Shown: in pieces, positions 17,899 through 27,136 of the stretch | How positions within the stretch are numbered: the first letter of the stretch is position 1 | Layout of the letters: each line of letters starts with the position of its first letter | Source of the DNA: Mycobacterium sp. | GTDB taxonomy: Bacteria > Actinomycetota > Actinomycetes > Mycobacteriales > Mycobacteriaceae | Assembly (NCBI GenBank): GCA_031292665.1 | Contig: JARLGR010000127.1 | Coordinates: forward strand, 28,139-92,138 | Reading direction: 5' to 3' | Length of the DNA: 64,000 nucleotides | Translations under genes and position numbers: made by a program | Notes under the pieces: generated by a model | Told to the model about the DNA's origin: nothing | Seen by the model: the letters and a program-made list of their open reading frames with translations, nothing else | Database searches by the model: none

Positions 17899-19644
17899 TT
17901 ACTTCGAACCCTGCGATGACGCGGTCAGTGCCTCCGCAGGCTCGGCTTCCCCATGGCGGCGGCCTATGTGGGCCTCGGCGCGCATCCGTTCCACCATGTG
18001 CGGGTAGTGCAGCTCGAAGGCCGGCCGCTCCGAACGGATCCGGGGCAGTTCGGTGAAGTTATGCCGCGGCGGCGGGCAGCTGGTGGCCCACTCCAACGAA
18101 TTGCCGTGGCCCCAGGGATCGTCGACCAACACCGGCTCACCGTAGCGCCAGCTCTTGAAAACGTTCCACACAAACGGCAGGACGGAGACACCGAGGATGA
18201 AGGCGCCAATGGTGGAGATGAAGTTGAGCGTCGCGAACCCGTCGGTGGGCAGGTAGTCGGCGTAGCGGCGGGGCATCCCCGAAGTGCCCAGCCAGTGCTG
18301 CACCAGGAAGGTGATGTGGAAGCCGAGGAAGGTCAGCCAGAAGTGCAACTTGCCGAGCCGCTCGTCGAGCAGGCGTCCGGTCATCTTCGGGAACCAGAAG
18401 TAGACGCCCGCGTAGGTGGCGAACACGATCGTGCCGAACAGCGTGTAGTGGAAATGCGCCACGACGAAATAGGTGTCGCTGATGTGGAAGTCAAGCGGCG
18501 GGCTGGCCAGCAGCACGCCGGTCAGGCCACCGAGCAGGAAGGTGACCAGGAAGCCGAGCACGAACAGCATCGGTGTTTGGAACGTCAACTGGCCCCGCCA
18601 CATCGTGCCGATCCAGTTGAAGAACTTGATCCCGGTTGGCACCGCGATCAGGAACGTCATGAACGAGAAGAACGGCAGCAGCACGGCGCCGGTCGCATAC
18701 ATGTGGTGCGCCCACACCGCCACCGACAGCGCGGCGATGGCCAGCGTCGCGTAGACCAGCGTGGTGTAGCCGAAGATCGGCTTGCGGGAAAACACCGGGA
18801 TGATCTCGGTGACGATGCCGAAGAACGGCAACGCGATGACGTACACCTCGGGATGCCCGAAGAACCAGAACAGATGCTGGAACAGGATGACCCCGCCGTT
18901 GGACGCGTCGTAGATGTGCGCACCGAAGCGGCGGTCGGCTTCAAGGCCGAACAGCGCGGCGGTCAGCAGCGGAAAGACGATCAGCACAAGCACACTGGTG
19001 ACCAGGATGTTCCAGGTGAAGATCGGCATCCGGAACATGGTCATGCCGGGGGCCCGGAGGCACACCACGGTGGTGATCATGTTCACCGCGCCCAGGATGG
19101 TGCCCAGACCACCGACGCCGACGCCCAGAATCCATAGGTCCCCGCCGGCGCCGGGACTGTGGACCGCATTCGACAGCGGCGTGTAGGCGGTCCACCCGAA
19201 ATCGGCCGGACCGCCCGGCATGATGAAGCCGCTCAATGCGATGAGCGCTCCGAAGATGAAGAGCCAGAACGACAGGGCGTTGAGCCGGGGGAAGGCCACG
19301 TCGGGCGCGCCGATCTGCAGCGGCAGCACCAGGTTGGAGAAACCGAAGACGACGGGCGTCGCGTAAAACAGCAGCATGGCCGTGCCGTGCATGGTGAAGA
19401 GCTGGTTGTACTGCTCGTTGGACAGGAATTGCAGCCCGGGTCGTGCCAGCTCCAGGCGGAGGAGAAGCGCCATCAGGCCGCCGATGAAGAAGAAGATGAA
19501 GCAGGCGACCATGTACATGATGCCGATCATCTTGTGGTCGGTGGTGCTGATCACCTTGTAGATCAGGTTGCCCTTCGGGCCTGTGCGCGCCGGGAAGGGC
19601 CGGCTGGCCTCCAGATCACTGATGGGGGGCGCTTCAGCGGTCAT
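17899..19644 (-). CDS. ctaD: Cytochrome c oxidase subunit I (aa3 oxidase)
   Basis: This 581-residue catalytic subunit of the aa3 terminal oxidase has twelve membrane helices. All haem-copper landmarks are present: the low-spin haem a ligand in [19 protein letters not shown], the Cu-B ligand and His-Tyr cross-link in [15 protein letters not shown], the Cu-B His pair in [16 protein letters not shown], and the haem a3/haem a ligands in [18 protein letters not shown]. It receives electrons through the bc1-aa3 supercomplex and reduces oxygen while pumping protons. No other oxidase subunit or assembly gene is in the window, so it stands alone. Many non-tuberculous mycobacteria carry more than one ctaD, and this may be a second copy. 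The C-terminal tail is Glu/Ala-rich and hydrophilic. Confidence 0.97.
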   Translation of the reverse strand: MTAEAPPISDLEASRPFPARTGPKGNLIYKVISTTDHKMIGIMYMVACFIFFFIGGLMALLLRLELARPGLQFLSNEQYNQLFTMHGTAMLLFYATPVVFGFSNLVLPLQIGAPDVAFPRLNALSFWLFIFGALIALSGFIMPGGPADFGWTAYTPLSNAVHSPGAGGDLWILGVGVGGLGTILGAVNMITTVVCLRAPGMTMFRMPIFTWNILVTSVLVLIVFPLLTAALFGLEADRRFGAHIYDASNGGVILFQHLFWFFGHPEVYVIALPFFGIVTEIIPVFSRKPIFGYTTLVYATLAIAALSVAVWAHHMYATGAVLLPFFSFMTFLIAVPTGIKFFNWIGTMWRGQLTFQTPMLFVLGFLVTFLLGGLTGVLLASPPLDFHISDTYFVVAHFHYTLFGTIVFATYAGVYFWFPKMTGRLLDERLGKLHFWLTFLGFHITFLVQHWLGTSGMPRRYADYLPTDGFATLNFISTIGAFILGVSVLPFVWNVFKSWRYGEPVLVDDPWGHGNSLEWATSCPPPRHNFTELPRIRSERPAFELHYPHMVERMRAEAHIGRRHGEAEPAEALTASSQGSK

Positions 19645-19836
19645 GAACTACCTCTCCAGGGAACCCGGCAACTGGCGCAGCAAATGATAAGCCGTCCAAG
19701 CATTCGCGGCTACTCTTTAGCTGCCCTAGGGCCGAACGTCCCAAATTTCGCTGCATTTCTGCTCAGTAAAGCGCGTTAGCAAAGTGAGCCTTACCTTCCC
19801 AATGTTGGGTTGGGAGGAGCAAAGCTGCCTTATCGT

Positions 19837-21030
19837 GTGGTGGTGTGGCGGGCCGGCCGATTCCTCGTCGTCCTGATAACGACTGCGGCCGCGCTGGGTC
19901 TATTCGTCCCGTGGTCACCCCTGCCCGCCATGTGGCGCGCGGCACCGTCGGTGATCGGGTCCGCGCCGCTCAGTTGCCTGGAAGCCGCCCTGACGGACTA
20001 TGCCAACTCCGGCGAGGGTTGGACGGGTGGGGATTCCACCTGGTCGGCACCGCTGCCCGACGACCGGCAGCTGTTCGCGTTCTCGGACAGCTTTCTCGGC
20101 CCCATCACCCCGCCGGGCCGGCCGCCCGACGCGGCGTTCGTGCACAATTCGTTCGTCGTCCGCGACGCCCGGGGACACTGGTCGACCGTCGTCGGCGGGA
20201 CGCCCGACCACCCCGCGGCACTCATCGAACCGGCCGACCCCGCGCACTGGTTCTGGCTGGGGGCCGCCACCCAAATCGGTGGTGCGCTGCAGGTTCCACT
20301 CAGCGAGTGGAGAAGCACCGGGCCGGGTCCGTTCGACTTCGGTTTCGTGGGGTCAGCGCTGGCGCGATTCGACGGCCCCGATCTGCGGACCCCGTCCTCG
20401 ATCAGCCCGCTTCCGCGGTCGCGCGAGATCCAGTGGGGTCAGTGGGTCCAGCCCGACAAGGGATGGACCTACGTGTACGGCGTCGAGAGCACCGGTGACA
20501 GCAAATACCTGCACGTGGCCCGCGTTGCGGGAGATGATCTGCGCCAGGCGTTCTCCTACTGGACCGGCCGGGCGTGGTCATCGTCGGAGTCGGATTCGAT
20601 GCGGGTGGCCGACGGCATCTCCGCCGAGCTGTCCGTGCACAGGTTGCGTGACGGCGTGTACATGCTGACCACGATGCAGGGCGGGAAGCTGTACACCGAC
20701 CGGCTGGTGGGACGTTTCGGTCCGTCACCGACGGGACCGTTCGGCCCCGCGGTCACCCTCTATCGGACACCCGAGATCGGCAGCTCGGGGCTGTATCGCG
20801 ACGCCCACGTCTACGCCTACAACGCCCACGTGCACCCGGAGTTCTCGACATCCACCAGCCTTGTCATCTCCTACGACGTCAACAGCGTCGACACCGCTCC
20901 GGGAGGTGACGTGTACCGCCAGGTGAGCATCTATCGACCACGCTTCGTGGTCGTGTCGCTGCGCTGGAAGGATGGGTCCGAGCCTTCAGATGCTGTCGCC
21001 CCCCGGGGCCGCCCGCGGCCCTGTCCCTAG
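19837..21030 (+). CDS. Secreted or membrane-anchored DUF4185 (beta-propeller-like) protein
   Basis: This protein of about 397 residues has an N-terminal hydrophobic segment (RFLVVLITTAAALGLFVPW) acting as signal peptide or anchor, then a repeated beta-sheet domain: WTGGDSTWSAPLPDDRQLFA then FSDSFLGPI, FVHNSFVVRDARGHWSTVV, IQWGQWVQPDKGWTYVYGVE, and HVHPEFSTSTSLVISYDVNS. The pattern of D-S-T-W / F-S-D-S-F-x-G / H-N-S blades and the 'L-V-I-S-Y-D-V-N' ending matches DUF4185, a five-bladed-propeller family related in fold to glycoside hydrolases. The catalytic role in mycobacteria is unknown; a glycan-acting function at the envelope is plausible. The start is uncertain: three GTG codons in a row begin at 19837, and GGAGGAG lies about 20 bases before. 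Confidence 0.75.
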   Translation: MVVWRAGRFLVVLITTAAALGLFVPWSPLPAMWRAAPSVIGSAPLSCLEAALTDYANSGEGWTGGDSTWSAPLPDDRQLFAFSDSFLGPITPPGRPPDAAFVHNSFVVRDARGHWSTVVGGTPDHPAALIEPADPAHWFWLGAATQIGGALQVPLSEWRSTGPGPFDFGFVGSALARFDGPDLRTPSSISPLPRSREIQWGQWVQPDKGWTYVYGVESTGDSKYLHVARVAGDDLRQAFSYWTGRAWSSSESDSMRVADGISAELSVHRLRDGVYMLTTMQGGKLYTDRLVGRFGPSPTGPFGPAVTLYRTPEIGSSGLYRDAHVYAYNAHVHPEFSTSTSLVISYDVNSVDTAPGGDVYRQVSIYRPRFVVVSLRWKDGSEPSDAVAPRGRPRPCP

Positions 21031-21054
21031 CGAAAAGCTCAGCAGCGCAACTAC

Positions 21055-21663
21055 TTAGATCGCGGCTGCCGCTCCCCGGGCCGCGGCGGTGAGAGTGGCG
21101 ACAAGGCTGTCCTCGTCGGTGTCGATGTCGCCGTGCAGCCAGCCGATAATCAGGGCGGTGGTGCCGGCGACCAGCGCGCGCGTCGCCAACGTCCGGTCGA
21201 CGGACGGCTTCGGGCGTCCGGCGAAGGGGATGGCGTCGGCCACCATGCGCTCGGTGAAATCACGAACCGCGCGCTGTTGACGTTCGTGGAGCCGCGGAAA
21301 ACCCGGGCACTCCATGTACAGCCGCGCATCCGCGGGCTCCGACGCCAGGGTGTGCACCACCGCGCGCAGTGTGCCCTCGACGCGATTGGCGAGCGGAGCG
21401 GTGGTCAGCACGTCGTCCATCTGGGCCACCAAGCGGCCGAACAAATCCTCGGCGCACGCGTCGAGCAAATCGTCCTTGTCGGCGAATTCGGTGTAGAAGT
21501 AGCGCTTGCTCAGGGCTGCGCGCTGGCACACCAGGTCGACCGTCAGCGGAGCCACACCGACATCGGCGATGAGCGCACGGGCGGCGCCCAGCAGGCGGAC
21601 GCGGCGGTCTTGCGAACGCTGTTCGGCGCTCAGCCCGCCGTAGGTGCGGCCTCCGACAGTCAT
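21055..21663 (-). CDS. TetR-family transcriptional regulator
   Basis: This 202-residue repressor-type protein has an N-terminal helix-turn-helix at about residues 20-65 (RLLGAARALIADVGVAPLTV, VCQRAALSKRYFYTEFADKD) and a helical ligand-binding domain ending LIIGWLHGDIDTDEDSLVAT. ATG 21663 is preferred because AAGGTG lies 6 bases before it; an in-frame ATG at 21681 is an alternative. It is divergent from a cytochrome P450 gene with 111 bases between, so it most likely represses that gene and itself. A GGAACGA/TCGTTCC inverted repeat sits in the intergenic region. Confidence 0.9.
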   Translation of the reverse strand: MTVGGRTYGGLSAEQRSQDRRVRLLGAARALIADVGVAPLTVDLVCQRAALSKRYFYTEFADKDDLLDACAEDLFGRLVAQMDDVLTTAPLANRVEGTLRAVVHTLASEPADARLYMECPGFPRLHERQQRAVRDFTERMVADAIPFAGRPKPSVDRTLATRALVAGTTALIIGWLHGDIDTDEDSLVATLTAAARGAAAAI

Positions 21664-21686
21664 GACGACACCTTGACCCATCAGTC

Positions 21687-21718
21687 GGAACGAGCATAAT
21701 CTCAAACGCGATCGTTCC
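21687..21718. promoter_or_regulatory. Candidate TetR operator between the regulator and P450
   Basis: GGAACGA at 21687-21693 and its exact reverse complement TCGTTCC at 21712-21718 flank an 18-base spacer. The element lies 25-55 bases upstream of the TetR start and about 60 upstream of the P450 start, where a shared repressor would act. The operator role is inferred from position and symmetry. Confidence 0.4.
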
Positions 21719-21774
21719 ACATCGCTTGACGGGTCGCACCCCCCTCAACTCGCACCCGCACCCTAGGAGACCGT

Positions 21775-23025
21775 ATGGGCACCCGGATCATGGACGACGC
21801 CGCGCGGCTGCTGGCCGACCCCCAGGCCTATACCGACGAGAAGCGCTTACACGAGGCGCTGGCTCACCTGCGCGCGCACGCTCCGGTGTCCTGGGTCGAC
21901 GTCCAGGGCTACCGGCCGTTCTGGGCCATCACCAAGCACGCCGACGTGATGGACATCGAGCGCCAGAACGACTTGTTCACCAACGATCCGCGCCCGTTGT
22001 TGATGGTCGCCGACGGCGAGGATGTGCTGCGCGCACAAATGGAGGCCGGTATCGGCCTGCGCACGCTGATCCACATGGACGACCCGCACCACCGCGACAT
22101 GCGCAAGATCGGCGCCGACTGGTTTCGTCCGAAGGTGCTGCGCGACCTGAAGGTTCGTGTCGATGAGCTGGCCAAGATCTACGTCGACAAGATGGTCGAG
22201 AAAGGACCGGAGTGCGACTTCGTCCAGGAGGTCGCGGTCAACTACCCGCTCTATGTGATCCTGTCGCTGCTGGGCCTGCCGGAGTCGGACTTCCCGCGGA
22301 TGCTCAAGCTCACCCAGGAAATGTTCGGCGGCGACGACACGGAGTTCCAGCGCGGAAAGTCCACCGAGGACATGCTCGCCGTGCTGCTGGACTTCTTCAA
22401 CTACTTCGCGGCGCTCACCGCGTCGCGCCGCGAGCACCCGACGGAGGACCTGGCGTCGGCGATCGCCAACGCGACGATCAACGGCGAACCGTTGTCGGAC
22501 ATGGACACCGCGTCGTACTACGTGATCGTGGCCAGCGCGGGCCACGACACCACCAGCGCCGGGATCGCCGGCGGCATGCTCGCATTGCTGGAGAACCCCG
22601 GCGAGCTGGCACGGCTGCAAAAGGACATGGGCCTGATGGGCACCGCGGTGGAGGAGATGATCCGCTGCGTGGTGCCGGTCACGGAGTTCATGCGCACCGC
22701 GCAGGCCGACACGGAGGTGCGCGGGGTGCCGATCGCGAAGGGCGAGTCGGTGCTGCTGTCCTATGTGTCGGCCAACCGCGACGAGGAGGTGTTCAAGGAC
22801 CCGATGCGCTTCGACGTCGGCCGGGATCCCAACAAGCACCTGTCATTCGGGTACGGCGTGCACTTCTGCCTGGGCGCCGCGTTGGCGCGGATGGAGATGA
22901 ACAGTTTCTTCTCGGAGCTCGTGCCGCGGATCAAGTCGATCGAGCTGGCCGGTGAGCCGGAACTGATGGCCACGACCTTCGTCGGTGGCCTCAAGCACTT
23001 GCCGATCCGATACTCACTGAAGTGA
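21775..23025 (+). CDS. Cytochrome P450
   Basis: This 416-residue soluble bacterial P450 shows the haem-thiolate signature HLSFGYGVHFCLGAALARME with the proximal ligand Cys365. The I-helix oxygen-activation motif is VIVASAGHDTTSAGIAGGML, the K-helix E-x-x-R is TAVEEMIRCVVPVTEFMR, and the meander/PERF-equivalent is DPMRFDVGRDPNKH. It hydroxylates a hydrophobic substrate using electrons from a ferredoxin and reductase, which are not encoded nearby. It is divergent from a TetR regulator, suggesting induction by its substrate. The subfamily cannot be set with confidence. The gene downstream on the other strand is a deleted FAD oxidoreductase. Confidence 0.95.
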   Translation: MGTRIMDDAARLLADPQAYTDEKRLHEALAHLRAHAPVSWVDVQGYRPFWAITKHADVMDIERQNDLFTNDPRPLLMVADGEDVLRAQMEAGIGLRTLIHMDDPHHRDMRKIGADWFRPKVLRDLKVRVDELAKIYVDKMVEKGPECDFVQEVAVNYPLYVILSLLGLPESDFPRMLKLTQEMFGGDDTEFQRGKSTEDMLAVLLDFFNYFAALTASRREHPTEDLASAIANATINGEPLSDMDTASYYVIVASAGHDTTSAGIAGGMLALLENPGELARLQKDMGLMGTAVEEMIRCVVPVTEFMRTAQADTEVRGVPIAKGESVLLSYVSANRDEEVFKDPMRFDVGRDPNKHLSFGYGVHFCLGAALARMEMNSFFSELVPRIKSIELAGEPELMATTFVGGLKHLPIRYSLK

Positions 23026-23037
23026 ACTGCATCTCTG

Positions 23038-23286
23038 TCAGGCGATGATCAGGCCTTCGGACAGTTCATCTTTCAGCACGGCCTCGGCGAGCCACTCACC
23101 GAGCAGCGGCCCAGACTTCATCAGGTTGCTGCCGACGAACGCGGCGATGCGGAATATCCGCGCCAATCCCGCAGACTGCTCCGAGAACGGCTGACCACGC
23201 TCGAGCACGATCGCGGCCTCCCCCCGCCGCGACAGCTCATCGGCGGCGGAGAGCCCGCACACCCCCGCGCCGATGATGAGAATCAC
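23038..23286 (-). pseudogene. FAD-dependent oxidoreductase with a large internal deletion
   Basis: The 82-residue frame begins with a perfect FAD-binding Rossmann motif (MILIIGAGVCGLSAADELSR, then AAIVLERGQPFSEQSAGLAR). After IFRIA it passes directly into AFVGSNLMKSGPLLGEWLAE and AVLKDELSEGLI, which is the extreme C-terminus of DAO-type FAD oxidoreductases, where a 'G-S-N-L-M-K-x-G-P-L-L-G' segment closes the FAD site. A normal member is about 350-400 residues, so about 300 residues have been lost in frame, removing the substrate domain. The start codon and reading frame survive, but the product cannot be an enzyme. It sits between the P450 and Eis-like genes. Confidence 0.8.
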
Positions 23287-23307
23287 GTGGTCTTCATACC
23301 CCGCGGG

Positions 23308-24525
23308 TCAGAAGTAGAACCCGGCATACGGCGCATCGAGAACCGCAAACAGCCGGTCGGCCTCGACAAGCGCCGCCGGGTCCTCGGCGCGGAGCAGCCC
23401 GGCCGTGTCAAGGTTGCGCCACGTCACCCCGCCGAGCAGGACGGCGGCCAGTCCCTCGACGCCGACATGAAGTTGCGGACGCCGTTCCGTCGCTTCGGCG
23501 CCGTCGCCCGAAATGGTGAAACTCACCGAATTCGCGGGGAAGATCGGGTCGTTCACCGCGACGGTGACCTCGCCGTCCGTCGCGTAGCGGCGTTCCGACA
23601 GCGCCTTGTGGACGTCGATCACGCGCAGCCACGTTTCGTCGTGCACCGCGGTCACCCGCACGCCCCGCCGATCGAGGAGAAGCCACGGCAGCGGATCGTC
23701 GACGGGCAGCATCCAGAACACCACGCGGTCAACGAGATCCAGCCCGAGCAGGAAGCGCATGAGTCCCAGGTAGGCGTCCGCGGTGGGCGCGAAGAAATCC
23801 TCGACCGCGATGGTCCGCTGCTCGCTGACGAACCACGCCCCGGTGTCGATGGGGCGGTAGCGGGCGAAGCCCGACTCGCATCCGGGGTCGCCGTGCACCG
23901 CGACATAGGAAGCGCCCGAGATTGATTCGGTGCGCAGCCGCAGGCCCTGCCACCACACCTCAGGGCGATCGATGGAGCCGGGTCGGGACGGGCGGTTTCC
24001 CGCATAGATCCGGGGCAGCACATCCCAGGCTTCGGCAGCGTCCAACAGCCGCACCGGGCCGCCGACCCCGACGTCGGGACGAAGCGCCGTCCGTGCCGTC
24101 TGAACCTCGACCGTCTGCGATGAGCTGGCCACACCGTAGCCGTACCGCTCGTAGATCGTGGCCTCCGAAGCCCGCAGCGTGGCGAGGACCTCACCGCGTG
24201 CGGCGATGTCGCGCAACTGATGACGCATCAGGTCGGTGGCGATACCTTTCCGGGTAAACGACGGCAGCACTCCGATGTGAGTGACGGCGGCGTGGCCCAC
24301 GATCGCTCCACCGGGAAGCGTTAGCCCACTGGTCACGGCGTCGGCGGTGCCGACGAGGTGGTCGCCGATGAACGCTCCGACCGTGCGGCCCGGCTCGAAT
24401 AGCTTGGTGATCCGCCCGGGCGGCAGTTTGGACAAGGGAGGGAAGCCGACCATGGCGGCGCGAAAGACGTTAGCCGCGGTGATGAGGTCGTCCTCGCCGT
24501 CGAGAACGCGAATGTCGGCGGTCAT
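23308..24525 (-). CDS. Eis-like GNAT acetyltransferase
   Basis: This 405-residue protein has the three-part Eis architecture: an N-terminal GNAT domain (HAAVTHIGVLPSFTRKGIAT then DLMRHQLRDIAARGEVLATL with the acetyl-CoA loop R-K-G-I-A-T), a second degenerate GNAT domain (from PVRLLDAAEAWDVLPRIYAG), and a C-terminal sterol-carrier-like domain ending DAPYAGFYF. In Eis, Tyr126 and the C-terminal carboxylate are catalytic. The tyrosines of SEATIYERYGYGVA and the terminal Phe405 sit where expected. Eis acetylates aminoglycosides and other amines at several positions, and in M. tuberculosis also a host phosphatase. Whether this paralogue acts on drugs cannot be said. Length matches Eis (about 402). 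Confidence 0.88.
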   Translation of the reverse strand: MTADIRVLDGEDDLITAANVFRAAMVGFPPLSKLPPGRITKLFEPGRTVGAFIGDHLVGTADAVTSGLTLPGGAIVGHAAVTHIGVLPSFTRKGIATDLMRHQLRDIAARGEVLATLRASEATIYERYGYGVASSSQTVEVQTARTALRPDVGVGGPVRLLDAAEAWDVLPRIYAGNRPSRPGSIDRPEVWWQGLRLRTESISGASYVAVHGDPGCESGFARYRPIDTGAWFVSEQRTIAVEDFFAPTADAYLGLMRFLLGLDLVDRVVFWMLPVDDPLPWLLLDRRGVRVTAVHDETWLRVIDVHKALSERRYATDGEVTVAVNDPIFPANSVSFTISGDGAEATERRPQLHVGVEGLAAVLLGGVTWRNLDTAGLLRAEDPAALVEADRLFAVLDAPYAGFYF

Positions 24526-24572
24526 GCCGCAATCATGTCTCGTACCGCTAGTGGTAGTCGCAGCGCCATACC

Positions 24573-25802
24573 TCAGGTGCCCTGGCCGTCGCGGCCGCGC
24601 GCGCTGACATCGGGCAGGGGGTCATTGCCGTTGATGAGCCAATCACCGAGAATTCGCGCCCGATACACCCGCGGGTTGTGAGATGCCAGCGTGCGGGCAT
24701 TGCGCCAATGCCGGTCCAGTGATAGGTCCTCGGAAACTCCGGACGCGCCCAGCGCGTCGAAAACCGTGGTGGTGGCCCGTAGGGCCGCATCGATGATCAC
24801 CAGTTGCGCCTGTGTGACCGCGACTTGGGCGTCGATTAGGCGTTGCCGGCTGCCGTCACCGCAGAGTCGGCCGTTGACGATGTCGTCGAGGCTGCGGGCG
24901 GCCCTCTCCAGAGCGGCCTGCGCGCCAAACACATCGGCGGATACCTGCCCGATTACTTGCAGCAACTGAGGGTCTTGCGACGGCGTTTCGGCCAGTCCCT
25001 GTGGGTAGTTGCGGCCGCGTCGCTTAAGTGCCGCGCTGCCGTCGCGCAGGGTTGCCCGGGTGATCCCGGTCAGCACCGATAGCAACGCGATTTGGTAGAA
25101 GTGCGGCTGATAGCTGAACCGTTCGGCAGCTGGAAACACGTCCCCGCGTTCGGCGCGTACCCGCTCGTAACGGGCTGATCCGCTGGCGGTGGCGCGCTGC
25201 CCGAATCCGTTCCAATCGTCGACAATCGTGACGCCCGGAGCGTCCGCACGGACCAGCGCCGTCCACAGTTCGCCGTCGTCACCCCGGCCGATCACGTCGA
25301 GCCAGTCGGCGTAAAGGCTTCCGGTGGCGTAATACTTCGACCCGGACACCACCCAGTGATCGTCTTCGGCAGAAACCGTGGTGGCCAGATTGGCCAACGT
25401 GACGCTGTTGGCTTCCGTCCAGCCGCCGCCGACGAACGCCCCCGCCAGGAACCGCTTGATCCACCTGTCGTTGGTGTCCGACACCGGCGCGTTGAGCCGA
25501 TCCTCCACGAATGCGAGATGGTTACGCCAGATGTGGGACACGTTGGCGTCGGCTTCACCCAGATCGGCCAGCAGCGCGAAAGTCTGCTCCAGCGATGCCC
25601 CCAATCCGCCATACTCTTCGGGAATCCGCACGGTGCCCAAGCCCGCGTCATTGAGCCAGCGAACCTGCTCGTGCGGAAACACGCGATACCGTTCGCGCTC
25701 CACGTTGCCGTCGGCAACGCGCTGGAAGAGGAGCCCGAACCGTGCTCGCAACGTGTCGGTGTTCGCCGTAGCAGGCCTCAGATAGGTTGCAGGAAAATTC
25801 AT
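24573..25802 (-). CDS. SfnB/DszC-type flavin monooxygenase (acyl-CoA dehydrogenase fold)
   Basis: This 409-residue member of the acyl-CoA dehydrogenase superfamily belongs to the oxygenase branch that includes dibenzothiophene monooxygenase DszC and SfnB. Features are WLNDAGLGTVRIPEEYGGLG, the flavin region GGGWTEANSVTLANLATTVS and VVSGSKYYATGSLYADWLDV, and the C-terminal LSLDRHWRNARTLASHNPRV. The 'R-H-W-R-N-A-R-T' motif typifies DszC/SfnB and replaces the catalytic-Glu loop of true dehydrogenases. These enzymes take reduced FMN from a separate reductase and oxidise sulfur compounds. The start ATG shares one base with the stop of the upstream NtaA-type gene (TAATG), so the two form one operon reading away from the ssuD-type genes. 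Substrate unknown; an organosulfur role is favoured by context. Confidence 0.85.
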   Translation of the reverse strand: MNFPATYLRPATANTDTLRARFGLLFQRVADGNVERERYRVFPHEQVRWLNDAGLGTVRIPEEYGGLGASLEQTFALLADLGEADANVSHIWRNHLAFVEDRLNAPVSDTNDRWIKRFLAGAFVGGGWTEANSVTLANLATTVSAEDDHWVVSGSKYYATGSLYADWLDVIGRGDDGELWTALVRADAPGVTIVDDWNGFGQRATASGSARYERVRAERGDVFPAAERFSYQPHFYQIALLSVLTGITRATLRDGSAALKRRGRNYPQGLAETPSQDPQLLQVIGQVSADVFGAQAALERAARSLDDIVNGRLCGDGSRQRLIDAQVAVTQAQLVIIDAALRATTTVFDALGASGVSEDLSLDRHWRNARTLASHNPRVYRARILGDWLINGNDPLPDVSARGRDGQGT

Positions 25803-27109
25803 TACGCCTCGTAGCGGTTCGCCGGCGCCGCCAGTCCCAGGTGGCTACGCAGCGTGGCGCCGGTGTACTCATGCCGGAATAGCGCTCGTTTGCGCAGCAG
25901 GGGTACCACCTGTTCGATGAAACAGTCGTACTGCCCAGGCAGTCCCGAGTCGCCGAGCACGAAACCGTCGCATGCGCGGGTCGTGAACCAGTCCTCGATC
26001 TCGTCGGTGATCTGTTCCGGCGTGCCCGAAACGCTCGCGCCCCATCCATTTACCGTGCGGTACAGAAATTCTCGGACAGTGGGGTGGCCGTCGGTGGCCA
26101 GCGCCCGGTAGCCGGCCAGTGCTGTCTGATGGGTTTGGGTGCTGTCGGGGAATGCCGAGGTGGGTACCGGGCCATCTAGGTCCGCGCCGGTAACGTCAAC
26201 GTCGACCTCTAACAACCAGCCGGCCTGGTACTCGGGGCTGAAGTACTCATAAGCGCTGCGCTTGTTGGCCTCGACCTCTTCCTCGGTCGACCCGATGACG
26301 AACCGCAGTGACGGGGTGATAAGCGGCGGGGTGGAGCGGCCGATGTGGCGGGCCTCGTCGTTGATCTGCCGGTAGAACTCCTGCGCCCGCGCTCGCGTGC
26401 CCTGACCGGTAAAGATCACCTCGGCGTGGCGGGCGGCGAACCGCCGCCCGGTCGGGGAAGATCCGGCCTGGAACAGCACAGGCCGGCCTTGCGGTGACCG
26501 AGCGGAACCGAGTGGCCCACGAACGTCGAAGTACCGGCCGTGATGATCGGCAACTCGAATCTTGGTGATATCATTGAAAATTCCGGCCTTGCGGTCCTCG
26601 ATGATGGTGTCGTCGGCCCACCCGTCCCACAACTTCTTGACGACGTCGAGTGCTTCTTCAGCGATTTCGTAGCGCTCATCATGGTCCACGACCCCGCCGG
26701 CACTGAAGTTGTCGGCCGCCGCGCGTGCGAAGCTGGTGACCAGATTCCAGCCCACCCTTCCAGCGCTGAGGTGATCCAGTGACAGCAGTTGGCGGGCCAA
26801 CTGAAACGGTGGGACCAGGGTCGCCGAGCCGGTGACTACCAGCCCGATCGCCTCGGTGACCGACGACAGTGCCGCCGTCGCAGTCAGTGGCTCGAAGTCC
26901 TCCGTTGTTTTGTAGGCCCACGTCGCCGGGGGCCCGTAGTTCAATCCGTCGGCAAAAAACAATGCGTCGAAGCCCCCGGCTTCCGCGCCCCGGGCCCGGG
27001 CGATCAGTTGCCGCCGAACGCCCCCGGGGCTGTTGTCGATATCCGGGTGACGCCACGGCCCGGCCGATCGGGTGTTCCCGTAGGCCAATAGGTGCAGTTC
27101 GCGCGGCAT
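25802..27109 (-). CDS. NtaA/SnaA/DszA-family FMN-dependent monooxygenase
   Basis: This 435-residue bacterial luciferase-type monooxygenase is of the NtaA/SnaA/DszA group. The group includes nitrilotriacetate, pristinamycin and dibenzothiophene-sulfone monooxygenases and dimethylsulfide monooxygenase DmoA. Motifs in order: MPRELHLLAYGNTRSAGPWR, GFDALFFADGLNYGPPATWA, SLDHLSAGRVGWNLVTSFAR, FDVRGPLGSARSPQGRPVLF then QAGSSPTGRRFAA, and CDGFVLGDSGLPGQYDCFIE. I start at ATG 27109 because the protein then begins like family members; the longer frame to 27295 adds about 60 residues of non-family sequence overlapping the divergent ssuD start. It is the first gene of a two-gene operon with the DszC-like enzyme, and needs an FMN reductase not found in the window. 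Confidence 0.9.
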   Translation of the reverse strand: MPRELHLLAYGNTRSAGPWRHPDIDNSPGGVRRQLIARARGAEAGGFDALFFADGLNYGPPATWAYKTTEDFEPLTATAALSSVTEAIGLVVTGSATLVPPFQLARQLLSLDHLSAGRVGWNLVTSFARAAADNFSAGGVVDHDERYEIAEEALDVVKKLWDGWADDTIIEDRKAGIFNDITKIRVADHHGRYFDVRGPLGSARSPQGRPVLFQAGSSPTGRRFAARHAEVIFTGQGTRARAQEFYRQINDEARHIGRSTPPLITPSLRFVIGSTEEEVEANKRSAYEYFSPEYQAGWLLEVDVDVTGADLDGPVPTSAFPDSTQTHQTALAGYRALATDGHPTVREFLYRTVNGWGASVSGTPEQITDEIEDWFTTRACDGFVLGDSGLPGQYDCFIEQVVPLLRKRALFRHEYTGATLRSHLGLAAPANRYEA

Positions 27110-27136
27110 GCCACGCAAAAATACTCTGCCCGGTCC

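Noticed and set aside
17953..19137. A 394-codon plus-strand frame opposite ctaD
   Set aside because: Antisense shadow of a strongly conserved gene; no family features.
19778..19800. A possible iron-regulator (IdeR-like) box before the DUF4185 gene
   Set aside because: The TTAG...CCTTACC half-sites have the wrong spacing and several mismatches to the 19-base consensus.
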